Positions 18,166 through 27,346 of a DNA stretch of 64,000 bases are shown here, piece by piece (position 1 is the first letter of the stretch; each line of letters opens with the position of its first letter). The notes under the pieces were generated by a model that did not search any database, was not told the DNA's origin, and saw only the letters and a list, made by a program, of their open reading frames with translations. The translations under genes were made by a program, and so were the position numbers. Where the stretch lies: the NCBI GenBank assembly GCA_030765645.1, contig JAVCCE010000008.1, forward strand, positions 23,793 through 87,792. The letters run 5' to 3'. The stretch is from Candidatus Hinthialibacter antarcticus (lineage in GTDB: Bacteria > Hinthialibacterota > Hinthialibacteria > Hinthialibacterales > Hinthialibacteraceae).

Positions 18166-21100
18166 ATGTCAAATAAATTACGCAGTTCTCAATTGCTCAG
18201 CCAGTTGTATTGGCGCTACCAGCGCCGCCGCCTGATCGGCTTGCTTTCGCTATGCCTTCTCTGTTTGATGCTGGGCGCTCAGGGCATGTTGTTCACGGGT
18301 ATGGCGCTACGCTTAGAACAATTCAGCCTAAACGTGCTCTTTACGGTCTTGTTATTGGGCGGCGCTGCCGTCATTGGGCGATATATATACGACTGGTTGG
18401 CGGACGGAGTGTTTGCGCGCCGATTTTTTCATCAATGGGAATCGCACCACCAGGATGTCGCGCACCGCACCGACTTGGTTGTGTATAGCGAACGTCAACC
18501 GGATGAAATCCAACGCTTGGGCTATTCGCAAGAACTGATTCACGCTGAAGACGAAATATTGATTGAGCGATTGCAGGCAATAGCCCAACACAGCGCGCCT
18601 ACTCCGCTGCGGTTGCCGCTGGCGTTGCTCGCGGCGGTGGTTATTTCATCGGGATTGATGTGGCTGGTCAAAGGAGACGCGTTGCAAGCGGAGTCGCGCC
18701 GCATCGCGCAGGCGCTGGTCGTGTATGATGCGCCGGACGACAGTCTATCGTTGCAAGTTCCAACCCAGGTGACGGTAAAACGCGGCGATCCGCTCACGTT
18801 GTCGGCGACCATTCAGGGAGACCCGAAAGGGCAATTCGCGACGCTGCATCGGGAATTTCGATCCGGCTGGGAGAGCGTAAGCGTCGCGCCGCAAGACGGG
18901 CGGGCCGAGTTTTCGTTGCCCAGCCTCAATCGTGAAATGGTCTACTACATTTCGCTGGGCGATGCATTGTCCAACCGGGGGACGGCGACGCCGCTCGATC
19001 CGCCTGCATTGGCGAAGGGGCGCATTGTCATTCAGCCGCCAGCCTATACCAACTTGCCGCAAGAGACCATCAACCATTGGCGGGCGTTCTCGGCGCCGCG
19101 TGGCAGCCATGTGACGTTTGCGGGCATTGCCAGCGCCAGTTTGACCGCTGCGACGGCGCAGTGGTTGGGTAATCCATATCCATTGACGCTAGGCGGCGGC
19201 GAGTTTGCGATTGAGATCGAACAGATTCATCAGAACAGTGAATTTACCGTCTCGATGCAAGATGAAAACGGCATGATCGGCCAGTCGCAGTCAATTCAAA
19301 TTGAAATGGTTGAAGACGCGACGCCGCAGGTTGAGATCATGGCGCCGCCGGAGAATATAGACATCCCCGGCGGGATGGCGATTGGCGTTTCGGCCCATAT
19401 TCAAGATGATTACGGCGCCCGTATTATGCTGCTGCATTCGCAACTGAACTATGACGAATCGACCAACAAGTCTGAACTGGTGTGGAAATACACCGAAGAA
19501 CAAGCGGCGGACATAAACAGCGGTAAAGATTTTTATGTGAATTTTGAATGGAACATCGCGCCGTTTGAAATGTATCCCGGCGATGAATTGACGTTCTATC
19601 TTGAAGCGTTCGACGAAGACCCGTTTCATGGTCCGAAGGCGGCGCGTTCAAAAACACATACGGTGCGGTATCCCTCGTTATTGGATTTGGTGGATGAACT
19701 GAACCAGGAAGAAGATACCCACATTGAAGATTTGAATGAGATTCTCGCTGAACAACGCGATATCCGCAACAATCTAGACGATACCTTGGAGCGCATTGCG
19801 GAAAAGTCTGAAATGCAGGGGCAGGAGGAGCAGGGCGAAGAACAATTCTGGATGGAAAAACAAGAACTCGAAACCATCAAAGACCGCCAGGAAGAACTAA
19901 TCGAAGAAGCCAAACGCATTGAAGAAGAACTCGAACAGTATCAAGAGTCAGCTAACGAAGAGCTCAGTTCTGAGGAAAAAGAAGAGCAGGGCTTTACGCC
20001 GGATACCTTAGAAAAACTGAGCCGCGTTCAAGAATTGATGAAGGAGATGGTCGACCAGGAAAGCCAGCAACTGATGGAGCAAATGGAATCGGCTATCGAA
20101 CAACTTTCGCAAAATATGGATGCTGAGCAGATGCAGGAACTCGATTTCAGCGTCCAGAATTTTGAAGAGCAGCTCGACCGGACGCTGTCGATGCTCGAAT
20201 CGACCTTTCAGTTCCGTCAGTTAGAAGGCCTTCGTCAAACGGCGGAGGAACTGGCCCAGCGCCAAGACCATCTGATGCGCGAAACGGAGCAATTACAGCA
20301 GGACGTTTCGAGTCTCGAATCAGAAATCCAGGAGATGGAAGAACAAGCGCAGCAATTGGCGCAAGAGCAAGAACAACAAGGCGAAAATTCGCAAGCAGAG
20401 AATTCGCAATCGGGTGAACAGAACCAAGGCGAGCAAACCCCGTCGGGCGAGAATAGCGAATCTTCCGAGCAATCGGAGGGCGAGCAAGGCGACGCCGCCT
20501 CAGAAGAACAGCAACGCCTGCAAGAGGAAATCAATAAGAAAAAAGAAGAACTAAGCGCGAAAGAAAACCTGTTGGCGCAGCGTCAAGAGCGCTTGCAAGA
20601 AGACGCTGAAGCGATGATGGAACAGATGGAGAAGATGAAGGAAGAGATGAGCGAAAGCAACCCCATGCTCGCTCAAAAGATGGAACAAATGCTGGAGCAG
20701 CTGCAAGAAAATAAAACCATGCAGCAAATGAAAAAAGCCGCCCAGCAATTACAGTCGGGCCAGCCGCAAATGGCGCAGCAGAACCAGAAAAAAGCGCTGG
20801 AATCTCTGCAACAAATGTCAGAGCAAATGAACGACCAAATGGCCAATATGGGCATGCAAAATATGGAAGAAGATTCCAACCAGATTAAGCGCCTGGTTGA
20901 TCGCGGATTGTTTCTTTCGGATGAGATGGAAGGCCTGACCGAGTCCGTCATGGGGCAGAGCGAGGCCTTGGCTGCGTTGCGAATCGCGAACGCCTACTTA
21001 CGCGAAATCAAGCGCGTACGCACCGTATGGAAAGGCGTCGCAGCGCAGAACCCGTATCTCAATCGACGTTCGGGCCAATTGCTGCAACAGAGCGAACAAC

Positions 21101-21792
21101 GCCTCTATGAAGCCGTGGAGGTAGGGCAGGGCGTCAAATGGCTGGGGCTGCATGAAGCCCGCCAGTCGTTGATTGCGCTCAATCAGGCGTTGCGTCAGAT
21201 GATGCAAGACAATCAGGACATGATGCAGCAAATGCAGCAGCAACAAAGCAGTATGCAGGATTTCCAACAGCAGATGCAACAGATGATGCAGCAACAGCAA
21301 AGCCTCAACCAGATGATGCAACAGCTGAAGCAACAAGGCGAACAAGGCGAAAAGATGGCCGAACAACTCAAGCGCATGGCGCAGCAACAATCGCGTATTC
21401 GCAAAGAGATCGAAAAAATGATGCAGCAAAACCGCCACGCCCGCCAATTGAAAAACCGGCTGCAGGGCATCTATGACGAGATGCGCGAGGTCGAAAAACT
21501 GCTGGAAGCCGGCGAGAGCGGCGACGAAGTCGATGAACGCCAACAACGCATCATGACGCGGATGCTCGAAGCGGGCACCATGCAGGAAGAAGACGAATAC
21601 GGACGCGAGCGCCGCGAAGAAACGCCTGATGCGGTCGAAACTGAATCGCCGGAAGGCGAAGTAAAAACCGATTGGAAAGATTCAATACGCCGAAGCCTGG
21701 AGCAACCGCCGCTTGACAATATCCCGCCGCAGTATCGCGAGGCGATCAAGAAGCATTACATCCGGTTGTCTGAAGAAGCGCTGCCCGGTTAA
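18166..21792 (+). CDS. DUF4175-type giant membrane/coiled-coil protein
   Basis: The protein has 1208 residues, with three N-terminal membrane spans (about 23-45, 55-78 and 148-165). A beta-rich extracytoplasmic part follows (about 185-500). A very long low-complexity coiled-coil region (about 505-1120) is rich in Gln, Glu and Met, including runs such as QMQQQQSSM. The C-terminal motif PPQYREAIKKHYIRLSEE is typical of DUF4175 proteins, often near BatA/VWA-type or periplasmic stress clusters. The ATG at 18166 is preferred; a TTG two codons earlier is also open. Function is unknown; the topology suggests a periplasmic scaffold. Antisense ORFs opposite the repeat-rich part are compositional shadows. 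Confidence 0.82.
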   Translation: MSNKLRSSQLLSQLYWRYQRRRLIGLLSLCLLCLMLGAQGMLFTGMALRLEQFSLNVLFTVLLLGGAAVIGRYIYDWLADGVFARRFFHQWESHHQDVAHRTDLVVYSERQPDEIQRLGYSQELIHAEDEILIERLQAIAQHSAPTPLRLPLALLAAVVISSGLMWLVKGDALQAESRRIAQALVVYDAPDDSLSLQVPTQVTVKRGDPLTLSATIQGDPKGQFATLHREFRSGWESVSVAPQDGRAEFSLPSLNREMVYYISLGDALSNRGTATPLDPPALAKGRIVIQPPAYTNLPQETINHWRAFSAPRGSHVTFAGIASASLTAATAQWLGNPYPLTLGGGEFAIEIEQIHQNSEFTVSMQDENGMIGQSQSIQIEMVEDATPQVEIMAPPENIDIPGGMAIGVSAHIQDDYGARIMLLHSQLNYDESTNKSELVWKYTEEQAADINSGKDFYVNFEWNIAPFEMYPGDELTFYLEAFDEDPFHGPKAARSKTHTVRYPSLLDLVDELNQEEDTHIEDLNEILAEQRDIRNNLDDTLERIAEKSEMQGQEEQGEEQFWMEKQELETIKDRQEELIEEAKRIEEELEQYQESANEELSSEEKEEQGFTPDTLEKLSRVQELMKEMVDQESQQLMEQMESAIEQLSQNMDAEQMQELDFSVQNFEEQLDRTLSMLESTFQFRQLEGLRQTAEELAQRQDHLMRETEQLQQDVSSLESEIQEMEEQAQQLAQEQEQQGENSQAENSQSGEQNQGEQTPSGENSESSEQSEGEQGDAASEEQQRLQEEINKKKEELSAKENLLAQRQERLQEDAEAMMEQMEKMKEEMSESNPMLAQKMEQMLEQLQENKTMQQMKKAAQQLQSGQPQMAQQNQKKALESLQQMSEQMNDQMANMGMQNMEEDSNQIKRLVDRGLFLSDEMEGLTESVMGQSEALAALRIANAYLREIKRVRTVWKGVAAQNPYLNRRSGQLLQQSEQRLYEAVEVGQGVKWLGLHEARQSLIALNQALRQMMQDNQDMMQQMQQQQSSMQDFQQQMQQMMQQQQSLNQMMQQLKQQGEQGEKMAEQLKRMAQQQSRIRKEIEKMMQQNRHARQLKNRLQGIYDEMREVEKLLEAGESGDEVDERQQRIMTRMLEAGTMQEEDEYGRERREETPDAVETESPEGEVKTDWKDSIRRSLEQPPLDNIPPQYREAIKKHYIRLSEEALPG

Positions 21793-21828
21793 GCGCGCCT
21801 TTTGCAATATTGTCGAAATATGATATAA

Positions 21829-21863
21829 CAGGCTGGGCTTCGCGCCCGGCCTGATTTATTTTT
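21829..21863 (+). terminator. Rho-independent terminator after the DUF4175 gene
   Basis: A 10-bp stem (CAGGCTGGGC pairing with GCCCGGCCTG, one G-T pair) closes a 5-nt loop and is followed by ATTTATTTTT. It lies 37 nt after the DUF4175 stop and only 12 nt before the next start codon. Confidence 0.8.
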
Positions 21864-21875
21864 GGGAGGATAGAA

Positions 21876-22955
21876 ATGCAACGAAATAACAAGACGTGGA
21901 CATTGCGCTGCTTGGCCTTATTTATTCTGTGTGGAACAATGGCAATAACAACAATGAATGTAGGAGCAGGCGCTGTGAAAATTGAGAAAACGACTTTCGA
22001 AGGCTGGAATGATTGTTACCGGATGTCAAACGGTGAAGTTGAATTAATCGCAGTGGCGGACATCGGCCCGCGTATTCTGCGCGTCGGGTTTGTCGGCGGG
22101 CAGAATTTCTTTAGCGTAAGTGAAGGCAGTAAGGGAAAAACTGGCGGCAACGAATGGAACGGCTACGGCGGACACCGCTTCTGGATCGCTCCTGAAATGG
22201 ATTACACCTATCACCCTGATAACTTCCCCGTCAAAGCGGAGGTTCAAGGCAATTCGATCACGTTTACTTCATCGCCGGAATTGGTTGACTTCAGCAACCG
22301 CGCAGCAATGGACAATGACGAGTTGTATGAAAAAGTGAATGACCCGGCGTTTAAGTCTAAGTTGACCGTACAAAAGGTTATGAAAGTCACTATGTCAGAA
22401 GAAGGCGAAGTGACTGTCGATCATACCGCGACCAATGTTGGTACTCAAACCTTGGATATTTCGCCCTGGGTATTGACCGTCATGAGTAAAGAAGGTCTTG
22501 CAATTATTCCCAATGAACCTTATGCGCCCCACGGCCCCGGCCATTTTCTTCCTGAACGGCAATTGGTGTTGTGGAGTTATACCTTCATGAATGATTACCG
22601 CATCCAGTTCGGCGACCGCTATTTCACTGTGCAGCAGGACCCGAAGGCAACCAAGCCGTTTAAACTGGGCTTCTCCGATACGCAAGGTTGGGCGGGTTAT
22701 TCATTAAATGGTGAATTGTTCGTCAAATATATGGACCGCATTCCAGGGAAATCTTATCCTGACATGGGAAGTTCAGTTGAATTGTTTACCAACAACGCCA
22801 TCATGGAAATCGAGTCGCTCGGCCCGGAGTTTAACTTGAAACCGGGCGAAGGTATGTCGCACCAGGAGCGCTGGCGCTTGTTCAAAACTGGCCCGATCGA
22901 ACGAAACGATGATGCGATTGATGCCAAACTCAAGCCATTGGGCTTAGTGGAGTAA
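21876..22955 (+). CDS. Secreted DUF4380-type protein
   Basis: The 359-residue protein has an N-terminal signal sequence (about residues 8-30, ending near GAGA). The mature part opens with EGWNDCYRMSNGEVELI...ADIGPRILRVGF and continues with GGHRFWIAPE. These are features of DUF4380 proteins, which adopt a galactose-mutarotase-like beta-sandwich and probably bind sugars. GGGAGG lies 6 nt before ATG. It is bounded by terminators on both sides, so it is probably monocistronic, and is followed by a secreted DUF2961 protein. A role in extracellular glycan metabolism is inferred. Confidence 0.8.
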   Translation: MQRNNKTWTLRCLALFILCGTMAITTMNVGAGAVKIEKTTFEGWNDCYRMSNGEVELIAVADIGPRILRVGFVGGQNFFSVSEGSKGKTGGNEWNGYGGHRFWIAPEMDYTYHPDNFPVKAEVQGNSITFTSSPELVDFSNRAAMDNDELYEKVNDPAFKSKLTVQKVMKVTMSEEGEVTVDHTATNVGTQTLDISPWVLTVMSKEGLAIIPNEPYAPHGPGHFLPERQLVLWSYTFMNDYRIQFGDRYFTVQQDPKATKPFKLGFSDTQGWAGYSLNGELFVKYMDRIPGKSYPDMGSSVELFTNNAIMEIESLGPEFNLKPGEGMSHQERWRLFKTGPIERNDDAIDAKLKPLGLVE

Positions 22956-22973
22956 TTCCAATTCGATGAAGCG

Positions 22974-23003
22974 AAAAAGGGGGCGGTGATCCGTCCCCTT
23001 TTT
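22974..23003 (+). terminator. Rho-independent terminator after the DUF4380 gene
   Basis: A 13-bp stem (AAAAAGGGGGCGG with CCGTCCCCTTTTT, one G-T pair) closes a TGAT loop. The T-run is part of the stem, so it could act in both directions. It ends 20 nt before the DUF2961 start. Confidence 0.88.
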
Positions 23004-23023
23004 ATTAGTGAGGAGAAATGAAA

Positions 23024-25096
23024 ATGAACATTCTACGCGCTTGTATGGCATTGTGCGTATTAACGCTGCTCCTTCCGTCTCCGCAATGCGAGACGATTAC
23101 CTTCGGCTCGCTGGTTGATGAGATGACCGACATGCACCGCTTGGCGAAGTTCCCTGAACCTGTGTATAAGACCGTCCAGTTTTCATCGTATGACCGGCGC
23201 AGCAAGACGCCGGGCGGGCCGGACTGGTATGCAAATTCCGACGGCTTTGGCAGCGAACCCATTCCCAATTTTGAAGAAGTATTGAAAGAGCCGGGTGCGG
23301 ACAACATTGGTGAATATCTCGTTTGCGACGTAAAAGGCCCCGGCGCGATTGTGCGAACCTGGACGGCGGCGATCAAAGGCGATGTTCGCGTGTATTTAGA
23401 CGGCTCGAAAGATGCGGTGTATGAAGGCTCCGCACAGCAGTTCTTTCAATATACGGCGCAGCATTTTTTAGCGGATAGCGGCATTGATTCAAAACTGATC
23501 GACCGCACGTTTCAACAAAGAAATGCGTGTTACTTTCCGATTCCATTTGCGCGGCGCTGTCGCATTGAATGGCGCGGCAATTTGAAGGAACTACATTTTT
23601 ATGAAGTGCAGATTCGCTTGTATGAGCCACACGCCGAAGTCGCGACGTTTGAGCCAAGCGACGTAAAAGTCTTTCAGGAAAAGATTGAATCCGTTGCAAA
23701 AATTCTGGGCGATATCGACGGCGAATGGCAGTACAAATCCGAAAAAGAAGCGCTGCCTTTGAATGCTATGTTGAAAGCGGGTGAAACGGTTTCTTCGATT
23801 AAGCATAAAGGCTCAGGCGCGATTGAACGGCTGACGCTTCAACTCAAAGCCGATGATCTCAACGCGGCGCTGCGCCAGACGGTGATGAAAATTTCATTCG
23901 ACGGCTTCCAGACTGAACAGATCATTTCGCCCGTCGGTGATTTTTTTGGCGCGGCGCCGGGCGTGAATCCCTATACTTCGCTTCCATTTACCGTGACGCC
24001 AGAGGGCGAAATGACCTGCCGCTATGTGATGCCGTTTCGCGAGAGCGTGAATATCACCTTTGAAAACCGGGGCGAACAGACGGTTGAAATTATTGGTTCC
24101 GTTTTGCCGTGCGCGTTTGAAGTCGAGCCGGAGCGCTTCCAGCATTTTCGGGCGCGTTGGCGCGTCGAACATGACCTGATTAGCAAACCGGAACGCGACT
24201 TGCCGTTTTTGCTCGCCAATGGAAAAGGCGTTTACGTTGGTACCACCAGTTATTTATGGAACCCGAATTTGATCCCTACGCCGTATGGCAACTGGTGGGG
24301 CGAAGGCGACGAAAAAATATTTGTCGATGAGGATGAATTTCCTACGACATTCGGTACTGGCTCAGAAGATTACTACAACTACGCCTGGTCGGCGCCGGAT
24401 ATATTCTTGTTTCCCTATTGCGGACAACCTCTCAACGATGGTCCCGGCAATCGCGGGTTCGTGACCAATTTTCGCTGGCATGTGATAGATGCGCTGCCGT
24501 TTAACGAACAGATTGCCTTCTATATGGAACTCTTCACTCATCAGTTGACGCCCAAATTAACCTATGCGCGTATCAGTTACCACTATGGCTCGCCGGGAAT
24601 CTACGACGATGTATCGCGTATCAGCATGGACGATTTGCGTAAGCCCGTTCGCGATCAGGTTTGGAGCCCTGTAGCGGAATTTGGTGCTCAGAATTCGACG
24701 TTTTATGAAACCGAAGCCGTTGCGACAAAGAGCGCAACAAGCCGTATGGACAATGACAATCTGTTTTCAAACGGCTCATGTTGGGTCTGGCAGCCAAAAG
24801 CAATCGGAGAAACGGTTGAGTTAAAACTGTCGTTACAAGAAGCGGGCAAGTACGGCTTGCGTATGACCTGCGCCCACACAGAAAATTCGGGGACGTTTTC
24901 TATTCTATTTAACGGAGAAGACATCGACGAAATCGTTGAATTGAATGTTGCGCACCGGAAGTATTTGAGAAACCGCTTTCTGCCGGAGTTTGAATTAAAA
25001 GCCGGAGAGCAAACGCTGGTTTTAAAATATGAGGGTGCGCCCGACGGCGCCGCTGGCGAGATCGGCGTCGATTTTGTTTGGCTGCAAAAGCGATAG
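23024..25096 (+). CDS. Secreted DUF2961 protein (glycoside hydrolase-like)
   Basis: The 690-residue protein has an N-terminal signal peptide (MNILRACMALCVLTLLLPS). The DUF2961 region covers about residues 30-540, with the diagnostic GTGSEDYYNYAWS segment and the early GPGAIVRTWTA motif. A C-terminal beta-sandwich (about 560-690, ending EIGVDFVWLQKR) resembles a carbohydrate-binding module. DUF2961 proteins have a double jelly-roll fold, and some act on fructans or arabinans. ATG at 23024 is chosen because AGGAG lies 8 nt upstream; the ATG two codons earlier is too close to it. Confidence 0.88.
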   Translation: MNILRACMALCVLTLLLPSPQCETITFGSLVDEMTDMHRLAKFPEPVYKTVQFSSYDRRSKTPGGPDWYANSDGFGSEPIPNFEEVLKEPGADNIGEYLVCDVKGPGAIVRTWTAAIKGDVRVYLDGSKDAVYEGSAQQFFQYTAQHFLADSGIDSKLIDRTFQQRNACYFPIPFARRCRIEWRGNLKELHFYEVQIRLYEPHAEVATFEPSDVKVFQEKIESVAKILGDIDGEWQYKSEKEALPLNAMLKAGETVSSIKHKGSGAIERLTLQLKADDLNAALRQTVMKISFDGFQTEQIISPVGDFFGAAPGVNPYTSLPFTVTPEGEMTCRYVMPFRESVNITFENRGEQTVEIIGSVLPCAFEVEPERFQHFRARWRVEHDLISKPERDLPFLLANGKGVYVGTTSYLWNPNLIPTPYGNWWGEGDEKIFVDEDEFPTTFGTGSEDYYNYAWSAPDIFLFPYCGQPLNDGPGNRGFVTNFRWHVIDALPFNEQIAFYMELFTHQLTPKLTYARISYHYGSPGIYDDVSRISMDDLRKPVRDQVWSPVAEFGAQNSTFYETEAVATKSATSRMDNDNLFSNGSCWVWQPKAIGETVELKLSLQEAGKYGLRMTCAHTENSGTFSILFNGEDIDEIVELNVAHRKYLRNRFLPEFELKAGEQTLVLKYEGAPDGAAGEIGVDFVWLQKR

Positions 25097-25118
25097 AAGT
25101 TTTTTACGTACTGGAGTA

Positions 25119-25139
25119 GGGGCGCAGCGTGCCGCGCCC
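25119..25139. terminator. Hairpin between convergent genes
   Basis: GGGCGC (25120-25125) pairs with GCGCCC (25134-25139) around AGCGTGCC. The GTAGGGGCGCAGCGTGC core resembles short palindromic intergenic repeats seen in many bacteria. It lies 23 nt after the DUF2961 stop, between convergent genes. It lacks a T-tract, so termination is uncertain. Confidence 0.45.
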
Positions 25140-25167
25140 GTGATAACACCGATTAGAAATCTTTAAT

Positions 25168-25255
25168 TCAAGGCGTGGGTGCAACTCTGTGAGCGCCTGT
25201 GCATAAAGGCCTGAAAGCCTGCACTGAAGCGAAGAGAGATGTACCCACGCCTTGA
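25168..25255 (+). repeat. Structured intergenic repeat, copy 2
   Basis: 13-bp arms TCAAGGCGTGGGT (25168-25180) and ACCCACGCCTTGA (25243-25255) pair perfectly. They enclose the same interior as copy 1 at 11192, including AACTCT opposite AGAG, GTGC opposite GCAC and a nested AGGC-CTGAAA-GCCT hairpin. The outer arms differ from copy 1 at many positions, with matching changes on the opposite arm. The inner stem also covaries (GGGC/GCTC there, AGGC/GCCT here). It lies between the convergent DUF2961 and mtnA genes. Confidence 0.85.
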
Positions 25256-25282
25256 TTCCGATGTCTATATACCAAATAAGCG

Positions 25283-26320
25283 TTATTGAAATAACTGCGC
25301 TAAATTCTCTTTATACGGTGGATAGATAATGCCTTTTTCGGTGACGAAGGCGGTGACCAATTCATTTGGAGTTACGTCGAAAGCTGGGTTGTAGACTTTG
25401 ATTCCATCCGGCGCGGTTTGTTTGCCAAAGCCGTGGGTGATTTCTTCGGAGTTGCGTTCTTCAATCGGAATCAACGCGCCTTCGGCAAGGTTCATGTCAA
25501 TGGTTGAGGTCGGCAACGCGACGTAAAAGGGGATGCCATGATGCTTGGCGAGAACCGCGACGCCGTAGGTTCCAATCTTATTGGCGACGTCTCCGTTAGC
25601 GGCGACGCGGTCGGTCCCAACGATGACGGCCTTGATCCAACCCTTCGCCATCACTGATGCTGCCATGTTGTCGCAAATCACAGTGACGGGAATATCGGCT
25701 TGCTGCAGTTCCCAGGCGGTGAGGCGCGCGCCTTGTAGCAGCGGGCGGGTTTCGTCGGCGAACACGTTGAGCGTGACGCCATTTTCTTTGGCGATGAACA
25801 TCGGCGCCAGCGCGGTGCCATAGCGGGCGGTGGCGAGACCGCCGGCGTTGCAGTGAGTTAATACGCCGTCGCCTTCATTGAAAAGCGTCGCTCCGAATTC
25901 ACCAATGGCGCGACAGACGGCGGCGTCTTCTTCGAGCATTCGTTGCGCTTCGTCGAAAACGATTGTTTTTAATTCATCGACAGATTTGCCGCTATTTTCG
26001 CTCGCGACCCGTTTAATGCGGTCAAGCGCCCAAAACAGGTTTACAGCCGTCGGACGCGAGGTCGCCAGGTAATCGGCGGCTTTCTCCACATCGGCTTGGA
26101 ACGCGGTAAAATCAGCGGCAGTCGAGTGCTTGACGCCGATATAGACGCCAAATGCAGCGGAAACGCCAATCGCAGGGGCGCCGCGTACGCGCAGCATTTT
26201 GATGGCTTCCCACATATCTTCAATGGTCTCGATGGTAATATATAACGTCTGCGTGGGCAGCAGCGTTTGGTCGATGATTTTGACTTGTCCATCCACGACG
26301 GCTATGGTATCGAACGGCAT
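25283..26320 (-). CDS. mtnA: S-methyl-5-thioribose-1-phosphate isomerase
   Basis: The 345-residue enzyme of the methionine salvage pathway isomerises methylthioribose-1-phosphate to methylthioribulose-1-phosphate. The catalytic Cys is in THCNAGGLAT and the catalytic Asp in GTDRVAANGDVANKIGTY. The early RGAPAIGV motif is also present. The frame is open 22 codons upstream, but AAGGA lies 8 nt before ATG 26320 and the protein then begins MPFDTIAV, as expected for the family. It is divergent from rsmA, and no other mtn genes are nearby. The related aIF2B-like enzymes are a less likely alternative. Confidence 0.94.
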   Translation of the reverse strand: MPFDTIAVVDGQVKIIDQTLLPTQTLYITIETIEDMWEAIKMLRVRGAPAIGVSAAFGVYIGVKHSTAADFTAFQADVEKAADYLATSRPTAVNLFWALDRIKRVASENSGKSVDELKTIVFDEAQRMLEEDAAVCRAIGEFGATLFNEGDGVLTHCNAGGLATARYGTALAPMFIAKENGVTLNVFADETRPLLQGARLTAWELQQADIPVTVICDNMAASVMAKGWIKAVIVGTDRVAANGDVANKIGTYGVAVLAKHHGIPFYVALPTSTIDMNLAEGALIPIEERNSEEITHGFGKQTAPDGIKVYNPAFDVTPNELVTAFVTEKGIIYPPYKENLAQLFQ

Positions 26321-26425
26321 GGCTTGTATCCTTACATATTGGTTTGCAATGGGAGAAACGGTAGCATCGAACCGTTTGTCCGGCAACCGTTTATCCTGAG
26401 CTGCACAGATTGATCAAAATTCTTT

Positions 26426-27325
26426 ATGAACGTATTACTGGAATCACTCTATAGCAAGCAAGGTTTGATCGCCTATACCAAGCGCTACGGCTTGCGCTTG
26501 ACCAAGGCGCTGGGGCAGCATTTTTTGATCCAGCGCGAATGGATGGCGGCTGTGCTCAACCGGTCTGAGATTCCCCGCGAAGGTTGCGTTATCGAAATTG
26601 GCCCGGGAGTGGGGCACCTCACATGGTTGCTGTTGGAGCGCGGTTTAAACGTCGTCGCCATCGAAAAAGACCGCCGCTTTGCCGGAATGATTCAAGAACT
26701 GGCGGCGTTAGAGCCTACCTACAAAGACCGCTTGCGCATCATTGAAGGCGACGCGCTGAAGACGGACTTCAAAGCGCTGCAAGAAGAAACGGGCGCGAGA
26801 TGCGTCATCGGCAACCTGCCATACAACGCCGCGACGCCGATTCTATTTCATCTCGCGTATTCTCAGGCGCCGCTGGAATGTATATGCACCATGGTGCAGA
26901 AAGAAGTCGGCGAGCGAATTATGTCGAAATCGGGCTGCAAAGCCTACGGTCGGCTGTCGGTGGTTCTACAATATCTGTTTGACATTACCGCCAGCGAGGT
27001 GATTCCGCCTTATGCGTTTTTCCCGGCGCCCAAGGTCGATTCGCTGGTGTTAAAATTTGCGCCTAAGACTGATGTTGACGCAGAGTTTGCGCAGCAATTT
27101 TTAGAGAAGGTTGTGCATGTCGGTTTTTTGCACCGCCGTAAAAAATTGCGTACGTCGCTAAAAGGCGCGACTGTACAAAAGCAAATTTTCTCGCTTGATT
27201 TTTTACGTGAAGCAGAAGCCCAATTCAACTTTGATGACCGCGCCGAACAGTGGCCGGTTGAACAGTGGGTCGCATTTGCGGAATATGTTCGGTCCCAGCC
27301 CGTTTCAAATCCAACGGGCGTTTAA
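26426..27325 (+). CDS. rsmA: 16S rRNA (adenine1518-N6/adenine1519-N6)-dimethyltransferase
   Basis: The 299-residue KsgA/RsmA protein dimethylates the two adjacent adenines in the 3' hairpin of 16S rRNA. Visible are GQHFL, the SAM-binding VIEIGPGVGHLT, and the catalytic GNLPYNAATPILF. The C-terminal segment includes FFPAPKVDSLVL. The length is slightly above average. It is followed by mqnD after 21 nt. Confidence 0.95.
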   Translation: MNVLLESLYSKQGLIAYTKRYGLRLTKALGQHFLIQREWMAAVLNRSEIPREGCVIEIGPGVGHLTWLLLERGLNVVAIEKDRRFAGMIQELAALEPTYKDRLRIIEGDALKTDFKALQEETGARCVIGNLPYNAATPILFHLAYSQAPLECICTMVQKEVGERIMSKSGCKAYGRLSVVLQYLFDITASEVIPPYAFFPAPKVDSLVLKFAPKTDVDAEFAQQFLEKVVHVGFLHRRKKLRTSLKGATVQKQIFSLDFLREAEAQFNFDDRAEQWPVEQWVAFAEYVRSQPVSNPTGV

Positions 27326-27346
27326 TTATTAAAGAAGGAAAAAGAA

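Noticed and set aside
20235..21749. Several long minus-strand ORFs opposite the DUF4175 gene
   Set aside because: They are Cys/Ser- or Leu/His-rich translations of a repetitive Gln/Glu/Met coding region on the other strand, with no ribosome-binding site; compositional shadows.
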